Below the pieces are notes generated by a model. The model did no database searches. It had not been told where the DNA came from and saw only the letters and a list, made by a program, of their open reading frames with translations. Below, one piece after another: positions 55,008 through 64,000 of a stretch of DNA of 64,000 nucleotides. Within the stretch, counting starts at the first letter, position 1. Each line of letters opens with the position of its first letter. Origin of the DNA: Chaenocephalus aceratus. Lineage: Eukaryota > Chordata > Actinopteri > Perciformes > Channichthyidae. The stretch is from positions 13,063,456 through 13,127,455 of the forward strand of contig CM043792.1 in NCBI GenBank assembly GCA_023974075.1. Direction: 5' to 3'. The translations under genes were made by a program, and so were the position numbers.

Positions 55008-55672
55008 CACTGTCTTGACATTTATAATGAATAGTTGGTTGAAAGTTCTGATGTTCAATATTGTAAATAGTTAGATTTTCCAGTTTCTTATATTTATATA
55101 AATAGTTGGTTGAAAAAAACATATTTATAATAAATTGTTGGTTGAAAAAAAAGGTTGAATGCTCAATTTGTATTTTTACACATCACATGAACCTTGGTAT
55201 GTAATATGAAGTCATTATTCAGTCCTAATGTATCTCAGTCCCTGCTGTGGTGAAAGTAGAGTGATAAACACTTGTTTTACTCAAAATTCGAATTAAATGT
55301 TTTTCATTTTAGACATGAATTACACATTTATATACAGTGTAATTCAAATATTTCACTGCTTTTGTGATCCTAATACTTTGGTAACCAAATCTAAAACACC
55401 AAAACATTTCGATCACATGAGTAAATTTGTGTTTTTACAAGAGTTTTGAAGATTTTCCGAAAATCGGATGTAACATTTTAAGCTTTTGAGCTACTTATCT
55501 CATCAAACAGTGCTCTAAGGTGAGTAATTTGCATATATAGCAATACCAGAGATTGTCCTGAACATTTTGATATTTAACACATGGGGTGCCATGTTAGAAG
55601 AAATACATTTAAAAGGGGATTTAAGAAAACATCAAAAATTCGAGAAAATACCCTTAGACTCCAGAGGGTTAA

Positions 55673-55838
55673 AGGTTTAAGCTAGAAGTTATGCACAAAT
55701 GAAAAACTTCATATTTATGATGAATATGTATTCTTATTTGTATTTGTTTTACTTTTATGAGTACCATGCAATGTTCGGATGAAGAACTCATTGATTTCAA
55801 TATTATTTACATACCTTAACGGGTATGTAAGCAGGGAT
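55673..55838 (+). other. element D 3' end and weak polypurine tract
   Basis: Short noncoding stretch ending in gtaagcagggat directly before the 3' LTR. Confidence 0.45.
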
Positions 55839-56425
55839 TGTTAGAAATTAAAATCAATGTTGATATGGTGTAATTTGAATTAAATACACTATTTAATTTA
55901 AATCAGTTTTATTCTGAAAAACCTGAAGTTCACTAACTATTAACTTAATACTTTTATTCTGAAAATGCTTCACTTCCGGTTAGCATTAGCATGTGGCGAA
56001 ATGCTGCATTTTCAAAACACGAATCAACGGTGAAATGACATGTGATGTTGTACACTGAGCACACTGGGTTTAGCACTCATTTATTGCCGCTGAATAACGT
56101 TTATTAGGGAATGTTTAAATAACCACAGACACCAGAATGATGTAATTTACCAATAGAAAAGGGCAGGAATTGCATTGGACCCGCCCCCGACGACGCCGGC
56201 CAATAGGAGAAGACCTCAGATGACAACAGGAAGAGCAAGCCAAGGATTGACCTCTTCTACCTGCTGACCTGGACTGACCGGTCGGATGAGGAGAGCGCCT
56301 CCACTCGCACATTTCATTTTGTACACCACTGCATCTTTTGTGTAATTAAATGCTGTTAACTTTTATAAGCTTCCCTTGACTCTTTTCAGTCTCTCCTGCC
56401 TTCAGGGTTCTAGAATACACTAACA
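55839..56425 (+). repeat. 3' LTR of element D
   Basis: 587 bp, the partner of 22054-22641. Confidence 0.8.
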
Positions 56426-57946
56426 ATATACATTATGTAAGCAACCATTAGGGAACAGAGAAGAACATTTACCATATATAGCGTCTGTGATGTTCTCACG
56501 CATGTTCTTGTCCTGCCCCTTTCTAACTCCTTGTTGGAAATCAGTACAAGAGAAACTGTCTTTTAAGCAAGCTTTTGAAGCCCTCATGTATTGCATATTT
56601 AGTCTTTCTTCCAACACCAGATACCTGCCTGCCTCTTAAGACGCCTTGTACGCCTTTGTAACACTTTTTGTCAGGTGACTATATCAACGTTATTGGTAAC
56701 TTGCCTTCCCCCAACACAGTCAAGATGGGAGGCTGATCAAGATGAAGAAAGTGAGACTACATGCCTCTATCGCCAAATTAAAAAAAAGAGTGGTATCATT
56801 TTATAGACATACTGAGATCTTGAAAACTCTGTATGATGTTGATGAACCCTGTTTATTTTTCAACACACACCTTGTTTTTTTCCTTCATTTTGAATTGGTT
56901 TTTGCTAGTATTATTGTTACTTTGTTTTATGCCTGCCATGACTTGCTGACATTTTATTAGGATGTTTTTTCTGAGCTACTTCATTATTTGTATTGTATCT
57001 CACTGCCCAAATGTTATGTTTAGTGAAAATTCAAAAAATGCAATCGCAAACAAGACATTTCCCACTGGAGATGATGGACGCAAAAGACAGAGCTAGATAC
57101 AAAAAATGGACTTACATTAATCAGATGGACACAAACATGAGTCCGAATTACTGTTAATGTTGTTTTGTGCTGCTGGATGTGTAAATAGGCAACAATTTAT
57201 CAATATTTGGATAATAAAATAAAAAAAGTTACATCCATGAAAAACGTAGGCTCCAGTTACCACATTCCACACCCCAACAACAGCTTTACCTTCCATCTGC
57301 CTACATAAATGGAGAGACCAGTCTGCATTACATGTTACGGAAATCCCGTAAATCCTTACACATTGCATATATATCATATCTCGCTCTACGGCTCCGCACA
57401 TTTTCCAATTGGACCCTTAATCTAATTTTCTTCCGTTCAATGTAATGATATATCGCCATGAGACTTCTGGGTGATGTGTGATTTTCTCTCTGCGGGGATG
57501 ACTGGTGGATCAATGCAACGTCGCTGTATTCTTGCCTTATTCACGGGGATCCAGCCCCCCCAGCTTTGCTTGCATTCAGGTGAAGCTGCTCCTCTTGTGC
57601 AGCGATCCCTGCAGAGTGATTCAATGTCCCGTCTCTCCCCTACATCCTCCCAAATCCCTCTAAATTGGCCTGCTTTCAACCTCCCTGAAACATTATCAGT
57701 CAACAAGCGTCGGATTCACCATCAAGCGGGAAACATCATTTACGGAAACATTACATTTTCCAGCTGTTAGCGCTTTCCCGCACCAAAATGAGAAACGTCC
57801 AAGGATTAAGTGCCACCTGTACCCACGATAATGGACTGGAATTGTATATTCTCAGGGTGATGGGAACAAAGGATTTTAGAGATCGTTTTTTTTTTGTCAC
57901 ATCCTAATATTAGACACGCCCTCATGAGGATTAGTTTGCCATGTTT

Positions 57947-57948
<2 letters not shown>
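56426..57948. other. no gene seen
   Basis: Mixed unique sequence. Short open frames exist on both strands but none shows a domain, splice structure or repeated homology. Confidence 0.5.

Positions 57949-58016
<68 letters not shown>
57949..58016. repeat. (GT)n microsatellite
   Basis: About 34 GT units. Confidence 0.95.
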
Positions 58017-58017
<1 letters not shown>

Positions 58018-58756
58018 ACTGAGCAGTGGCCTTGAGAGCAGGTTACTTCCTGGCAGTATCATTAATGATGGCAGTGCAGGTTGGTGTACTTGATCCGATC
58101 TATGGAGCTCATTCTTTTTACCTTTCCTTTCACAGCGCTGTGTGGGGAATGCATGTAATGAATAATATACCAGAAGACTAACAGCAGGGTAATTACAGGA
58201 AAATGAATGCACCTGCATTTTGCCCACAATGTCAAGAAAAAAAACCCAGATTGCCATTATGTTGGAGGGAGGCTTATGCTTTAGGTTGCGTTTTAGTCAG
58301 CTGGGCAGTTGTCTGTCAAAACTGTGTTTTTACCGTTTTGCCACAACCATGTTATATGTAACAATTAGCTTTTTGTTTTACTTTTGATTGCAAAAGGGTG
58401 ACCAGAAAGTGTGCAACAGGGACCCTTGGCAATATAAACAGGAACAATAAATCCATATCGACAAAGGTATTTGGTTTTATTTAAGTGCAGAGTCCTCTGG
58501 GTGTGTGCGGGCCACTGGATTTAACAGACGTCCTAAATCCATACATCACTGCAACATAAACATACTCCCAGGTTTTACTCATCTAATAAAAAACAACAAT
58601 AAATTCAACCCATGTGACATAAATACATTAGTAGAAATACAGCCAGAGAGCATGTACCTTGGTTTATTAATTATAGAACATTAAATCTTATGAGAAATAA
58701 ATGCATCAGGTACGCATTTAATATGAAATGGTTAATTTACCAATATTTATGCTAAA
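58017..58756. other. no gene seen
   Basis: AT-rich sequence without recognisable features. Confidence 0.5.
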
Positions 58757-59209
58757 AAGGGGCCCTATGCTTTTGGGTTTTCTCTTTCCTGTTGTGTGTT
58801 ATACAGGTTTTATGTGCATGTAAATGGTCTACAAAGGCTCAAATCCCAAAGTTCCCTCTGGAGGGAGTTTCTCTCCCACACACTGAAACACCTCCATTGG
58901 ACTCCTTTCTTTACTTCTGCATAGTGACATCACTATGTAACACGCTTCTATTGGCTAGCATCCCAACACAATGTAAGGGGGGGGGGGTGGGGGACATATC
59001 TAAGTGGTTAACCAATCACAACAGAGCCGGCCAGCTAACCAATCAGAGCAGATGGGCTCTGGTTTCAGACAGAGGGTGAAAAGAGGTGCTGCAGCACAGG
59101 CAGTATGAGAAAAATAAGAGCTTTTTGAAAATTAAAGACTTCGGACATGTCACAGAAGAAACACTAAATACAAATATGAACCTGTAAATGAGCATCGTAA
59201 GGCCCCTTT
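58757..59209. mobile_element. MITE related to the one at 5420
   Basis: Ends AAAGGGGCCCTATGC and GTAAGGCCCCTTT are inverted. The interior shares gtgtgttat.cagg.ttt.tgtgcatgtaaa with the 5420-6232 element and has the same layout, but the terminal repeats differ. The TTAA is intact only in part on the right (ctttaatc). Confidence 0.6.
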
Positions 59210-60350
59210 AATCATAATATGGCTCTGTTCCACCAAAAGTATTCATTTTTAAAACACATTATTTTATTATCAAATATTTTTATATATATTTCTAATTTAT
59301 TCAAATCACTTCAAGAAAAGTATGACGACACCATGAATCCAGGATGAACATTAAAGATAAAAAAAGTCCTTTATAGTGTGTGCTCAGGAATCTTCACAAG
59401 TATTTTCCAATAATACATCAAACAGCTGTCTAATATTACAGGCCTGCCATTCCTTATCACAAGAATGAAGCTCAGCTGCAGTTTTTAGACAGGGATATAA
59501 AGAGTGTGTGTGTGTGTGTATGCGTTTATCATTTATTTCTTGTCAATTTGCCTTCATAAAAAGAACACACTTCATATGATTTAAAATGTAATACCACACC
59601 ACATACTCCAAATCTTTACAATTACCACCTACTGTGTGTACACTATTCTTGACGTTGCAGCGAGAAAGCTGTTAACGATCCAATAGCAAGTATTCAACCA
59701 CCAGCACATGAACTGAAGAGCCAAATCACTGCTTTGTTAAATCAATGGGTATTTCTATATATTTCTAGACATATCCGCTATTATTACATGATTGCAAGAT
59801 TCATTATTGACGTTTAAAGGCCTGCTGTGAACATTTTGCAGTATAATTTGGAACAAACACATATATCATGCTGAAGAAAATCACTATATGCAAGCTATGC
59901 TCCTATGGATCAGTCTAATAGAGTGAAAGGCAGAATCATTATCCCCGAGTACAGTCCCCACTACACACTGGCAACATCAAGCCACCGCTGAGAAATTGGA
60001 TGTTTTGCTTTGTACTGGAGGCACACTGTGCTATTCGGGTCCAGAGTCCCATGGACTTAATCAATTACATGTTTTCTTTCAATCTAAGTAGTTTTTTTCT
60101 TTCAATCCAACCACTTTTATTTCCTTTTATATTGTGGCTAATCCATGTTTTTTAAAACCAGAGTGGACTGACGGGCCTGTGTTGTGTTTCGCTGTAGGAT
60201 CAACATAAATTCCCCAGGTAATGGGTTCACAATTGCTCATATCCTTGCCAGTCTTTCATGTATGAAGGTAGATATGGTGCAAAATGCGAGAGCGTGAAAA
60301 CCTGATGTGAGCACTTGCAGAAAAAAAATCTGTGCTTGTGTGCTTACATT
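59210..60350. other. no gene seen
   Basis: AT-rich sequence with a short (GT)n at about 59503-59518. No supported feature. Confidence 0.5.
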
Positions 60351-60470
60351 TACACTTGTATAAAATATCGACATAACTGTGAACCAAATGTACACTTGTA
60401 TAACATATCCACGTAACTGTGAATCAAATTTACACTTGTAAAAAATATCTACGTAACTGTGAACCAAATT
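60351..60470. repeat. 40-bp tandem repeat, three units
   Basis: TACACTTGTA recurs at 60351, 60391 and 60431, each followed by AA.ATATC.AC.TAACTGTGAA. CACTTGCAGAAAAA flanks the array on both sides (60312 and about 60540). Confidence 0.85.
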
Positions 60471-60847
60471 TGAAGTCACAGAAGACAAAAAAATGTTTTG
60501 TAGCATGTAGGGAAAAAATGAACTTAGAGATGAAATGTTCACTTGCAGAAAAATACACATTTTTTAAATATATTTTCTATTACAACTGCAACTTTATTTA
60601 TTACAACCTCTCAAATCAGTCATTACAACTTGACGAATCTGCTCTGTGGCAGTATAAATCGACGAATCTGCGGTCTTGACTTTTGCTACACTTCTTGCGA
60701 TAAATGTGTCGCAAAAGTAATTTTCACCTGTAGATGTGGGGGAGGTAGGGGGGGGTTGGAGCGAAGGGGCGGAGCTATCAGAAGGACGAGGCTCGGGTGA
60801 CTGGAGACTGCGGGGCTAACGGTTCGTGTCGCTACCAGTCCGCTGAC

Positions 60848-60862
60848 ATGGCGCATCAATGA
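60848..60862 (+). pseudogene. short start frame in the left arm
   Basis: ATGGCGCATCAATGA corresponds to the right-arm ATG (63818-63820) but has a stop, and the following donor is changed from GGTAAG to GGTACA. The left copy therefore appears damaged. Confidence 0.35.
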
Positions 60863-61691
60863 ACGGTACATTTTGGCCCATTACTTGCCCAGTATTACTT
60901 TGAATATTATTATTGTGATTGAGGATTAAATCCGCTTTGAAGACCACCGTTTTATATCGTGCAGTTTAGCGGCAAAATAACGTCAGTTAGCCAGCTAACG
61001 ATAGCTTTGTTTAGTTTATTCTAGCTAAACAAGTAGTGGTTGTCGTCTATACAGCAGTAATTCATATATTATAGCCTACTGCTTTGGCACTAACGGTTGA
61101 TAACCGTTTATGAAAATAAAACCAATTGAACTGTACTGAAATAATGACAAGTTTTATAATTGTCTTGGGCTCCTGCTGTGTTTTTAAAGCCTTTGTAAAT
61201 TATCCATGCTATTTTCTATTTAGAACGAAGACTTCAGAATCTTAAAATCCCTTAACGTTTGTATGCAATTGTGCTAAATTCAACTCTGGAATCAAGCAAA
61301 TATTAATATGTTTGCATGACATTAGTTATTTATATTTTGCCATCACTGAACTATACGTTGAATACATTTAAGTCAAGCTAAGGTACATGTGATGGTAGCT
61401 AGTTAGTGCTCTTACCTGTGAGGCCTCCTCCAAACAGCATAATAACCAAACTGTATCATTAAAACTAAGTACCAGTTCTAGATCCTTGACTTTAGACAAA
61501 CAATTCAAAAGACAACATGTATTTAAAGACCAATCTTTATTTGAAGGTGCCTCTTAACCTGAGATATTAGTTATACAGTAATAGTATTGACAATCTAAAA
61601 AAACTGAGCAACTCAACAATCAACTTTATGTTTCTTATTGTCTAAAGCATTTATTATTTTCATTTTCCCCCTCTCATATTCAGTGTGGACG

Positions 61692-61860
61692 GATTGAGAC
61701 AGCATGGTGTCCAGAGAGCTGCAGAGACTTCAGGGAGAAACCTCTGTGTGATGGACGTCCAGTCTGTTGGTTTGGAGAGGACTGAGGGTCTTTCCTCAGC
61801 GAGGAAGACCAGGCCTGATGGAGGAGCCCATGCTGGGCAAAGCTGATACCAACTGCACAG
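61692..61860 (+). other. exon-like block in the fold-back centre
   Basis: After a plausible acceptor (ctcatattcag|tgtggac) GC-rich sequence runs to about 61860 in an AT-rich setting. One frame is open for 33 codons with many Cys residues (CGRIETAWCPESCRDF). No domain was recognised. Confidence 0.3.
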
Positions 61861-62358
61861 GCCTAGTCTGTCACTTTATTTGACTAAATGTGTTTACTTA
61901 TACATTTAATAGGTTTACACCTTCTGTCCATATGTGCTTTTTATTTAAAACATTTGATTAACTTTTGGTTCACATTTCAAGAAATTGTATTTGCATTCCT
62001 TTTGTCCATTATTCTTACTGAAAATGTTAGATTACACATTCACATCTGACTGAAGATTAGCCCCATTTATTTGTGACGTTGCAAACTCTGCGGTACAAGG
62101 CACAAGTGATGTGAAGCTCATAAAGTGAGGCACATAGAAATAATCAGCTGATGGAGTGTAGATGTGGAAATAGGTGCATTCGATCAGCTGACTATGTTTT
62201 TCGCCACACTTTATAAGCCTGACTATAACCACCCCTTCTCTGAGGTGCAGGCAGTGTCACAAACAAATGATGGTCCTGATAGACTACAAAAATATTCGGT
62301 GTGCAGATCTTTGTTTTCACAATAAAAGTAGTTTCTTAGTGAATGTCTTGTACTGGTC

Positions 62359-62456
62359 TTAAAATCTCATAACATCAGCTTTTAATGTTCCTCTTGGATG
62401 TTCTTCTTGACCCTCAGAGAAGGAGAAGATGTCGTGTCTTTCGGGCATGTCCTTTC
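62359..62456 (-). pseudogene. exon-like terminal piece, minus strand
   Basis: From an acceptor at 62457-62460 (rc ttag|GAAAGG) the frame encodes GKDMPERHDIFSFSEGQEEH and a stop after KADVMRF. It is in phase with the exon at 62997-63076. No family recognised. Confidence 0.35.
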
Positions 62457-62996
62457 CTAACAAAAATGACAGGAAACATAAAATATTATTGCAGAACAAG
62501 TGTGTTATTTATGAAAGAGGTGTGTTTGTGTGTTATGGGGCTGTTGATATAATTATTTTGTAATTGTAATCAGTTTATGAATGAACAGTATGAAATTCAT
62601 CAACATTGAAATATATGTTATTATCAAAATAATATTTAACTGTTATCAAAACATAGTGCAACTGTAGAAGCTTGCTCTGTTGTCTCACTGAAAGAATAAC
62701 TTTTACCACGTTTTTTACAGACAATATTGAGAGATAAATAGTAGCAGTTCTCACTATGTGTTAAATATCTTTGCCTTCAATCCATTAAATTAGAAAACTG
62801 ACAGTCATATTGCTTGTTAACATCTAAATGTGACTTTTTGCATGGAAAAACCCCTCAACTTAACTGATGTGTAGGTGATCTAGTATTTAGTATTGTTTAA
62901 TGGAATGTATATCAGTGTATTCAAGTCAATACTTCATTCATTTAAACCAATATCTTTCTTGATTCTTTGTACAGTATGAAAAAAGAGTCTTAGTAC

Positions 62997-63076
62997 CTGA
63001 GCTGAAGTTCACTGCTGTGAGGAGTCCAGTTCTGTCTCTCACTCTCTGGTCCAGCCTGTCTGCATCACCTGGACGC
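62997..63076 (-). pseudogene. exon-like internal piece, minus strand
   Basis: Acceptor rc ttaag|GCGTCC and donor rc CTCAG|GTACTA bound 80 bases that encode DADRLDQRVRDRTGLLTAVN and FSSG. The frame joins that of 62359-62456. The 18-base start exon in the right arm (63803-63820) is in a different phase, so another exon or another start must exist if this is a gene. Confidence 0.35.
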
Positions 63077-63802
63077 CTTAAGCTTAAACTAACAGATATA
63101 TATGTAAAGTACCATGTGTACAAACAATATAACTGATTCTCTTCTGTTGAACATGTTGGATTGTGTAGAGTCAGGGTCCTTTTTATTTTACTGTAACTTT
63201 GGAAATTGTGTTACCAATGCTTACTGTTTATTTGATATCAATTTGTAATACAATTAATAAAAACAACAAGGTTTGGGTTCGTTCTTCAGATGACTGTGAC
63301 GTTAACTTGTAAGCTCAATAATGAACTCCAGCTCAACCAACCATATTGTAATATCTAAGTCATCATCTTGAAATATGACATTAATAATTGTAATATACAC
63401 ACATCTTATTGTGAGGTTGATTTCACATACACTACTTCGACGTTAGCTAAATAGAAAATAGCATGGATAATTTACAAAGGCTTTAAAACACAGCAGGAGC
63501 CCAAGACAATTATAAAACTTGCCATTATTTCAGTACAGTTCAATTGGTTTTATTTTCATAAACGCTTATCAACCGTTAGTGCCAAAGCAGTAGGCTATAA
63601 TATATTAATTACTGCTGTATTGACTACAACCACAAGTTGTTTAGCTAGCATACACTCAACAAAGCTAGCGTTAGCTGGCTGACTGACGTTATTTCGCCGC
63701 TAAACTGCACGATATAAAACGGTGGTCTTCAAAGCGGATTTAATCCTCAATCACAATAATAATATTCAAAGTAATACTGGGCAAGTAATGGGCGAAACTT
63801 AC

Positions 63803-63820
63803 CGTTGATTGACGCGCCAT
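63803..63820 (-). other. candidate first exon in the right arm
   Basis: ATGGCGCGTCAATCAACG is followed directly by a GTAAGT donor (minus strand), 80-120 bases downstream of GC-box-like sequence in the same arm. This is a plausible start exon of a transcript running into the centre. Confidence 0.35.
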
Positions 63821-64000
63821 GTCAGCGGACTGGTAGCGACACGAAAAGTAGCCCCGCTGTCATCCGGTTCGAGCTGACTGTGACTGTGACTGACCCAAGC
63901 CTCGTTGTTCTGATAGCTCCGCCCCTTCGCTCCAACCCCCCTCCCTCCCCCCACAACTACAGGTGAAAATTACTTTTGCGACACATTTATCGCAAGAAGT

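Larger units (their letters stand above)
53373..55668 (+). mobile_element. second piggyBac-type element, non-autonomous
   Basis: Perfect inverted ends CCCTCTGGAGTC are flanked by TTAA (53369-53372 and 55669-55672). It carries two exon-like pieces and a long GT repeat but no catalytic transposase domain. The TIR differs from that of the 32730-43638 element, so it is another family. Confidence 0.8.
22054..56425 (+). mobile_element. LTR retroelement D, host of the nested stack
   Basis: Two direct LTRs (22054-22641 and 55839-56425) run TGTTAG to CTAACA and differ at about eleven visible sites. A tRNA-Asn-like primer site follows the left LTR and a purine-rich GCAGGGAT precedes the right one. With nested elements removed, about 6 kb of noncoding interior remains. 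I see no target duplication (left flank ...ccctat, right flank atatac...). Recombination between two copies, or decay, is therefore possible, and the unit is inferred rather than proven. Confidence 0.55.
60690..64000. mobile_element. large fold-back with long inverted arms (runs off the window)
   Basis: 60690-61223 and 63447-64000 are near-perfect reverse complements (arms of about 534 and at least 554 bp) around a 2.2-kb centre. The arms carry GC-box-like GGGGCGGAGCT, a short ATG frame in each arm and CpG-rich sequence, so each may hold an inward-facing promoter. It may be a long-TIR DNA transposon that captured exons or an inverted gene duplication. The outer border on the right lies beyond the window. 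Confidence 0.65.

Overview
The window looks like a repeat-packed stretch of a teleost fish genome. The evidence is the mix of transposable elements side by side: a DIRS-type and a Ngaro-type tyrosine-recombinase retrotransposon, BEL/Pao and chromodomain Ty3/gypsy elements, an L2-type LINE with an esterase ORF1, a second APE-type LINE with a tandem ATCC tail, piggyBac-, hAT- and PIF/Harbinger-type DNA transposons, and long CA/GT microsatellites. I found no convincing host protein-coding gene, tRNA, rRNA or CRISPR. All coordinates and comparisons below were made by eye on the given sequence.

Layout. 1-843 is featureless. 844-16273 is a piggyBac-like remnant invaded by LTR element A (1686-16269, minus strand, flanked by ATGC). 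A carries a PIF/Harbinger MITE with a MADF exon (2847-3474), a TTAA MITE (5420-6232), a DIRS retroelement (about 7181-11368) and a truncated gypsy chromovirus (11531-13154). 16274-22053 holds a CA repeat, a hAT MITE with an 8-bp target duplication (17651-18387), and a TA-flanked element (18756-20253) that encloses an exon-like segment and a probable solo LTR.

22054-56425 is bounded by two nearly identical 588-bp LTRs (element D) and holds a nested stack. A noncoding core (C) is split by a Ngaro element (26611-51992). Ngaro is split by a BEL/Pao element (26838-28541) and by an L2 LINE (30340-48810). The LINE is split by a piggyBac element (32730-43638) and by a 5'-truncated LINE (44663-47403). 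The piggyBac is split by LTR element B (35108-42845). Most boundaries are fixed by target-site duplications, and several by an unoccupied site in a second copy of the same sequence.

Elements A and B share about 6 kb of internal sequence that has no gag-pol, and a tRNA-Trp-type primer site. C shares part of that core but lies between different LTRs with a tRNA-Asn-like primer site. The LTR families therefore look like non-autonomous, modular elements that must use enzymes supplied elsewhere. 56426-60350 is mostly unannotated, with a GT repeat and a MITE. 60690 to the window end is a large fold-back with arms of about 540 bp around 2.2 kb that contains exon-like pieces; its right arm runs off the window.
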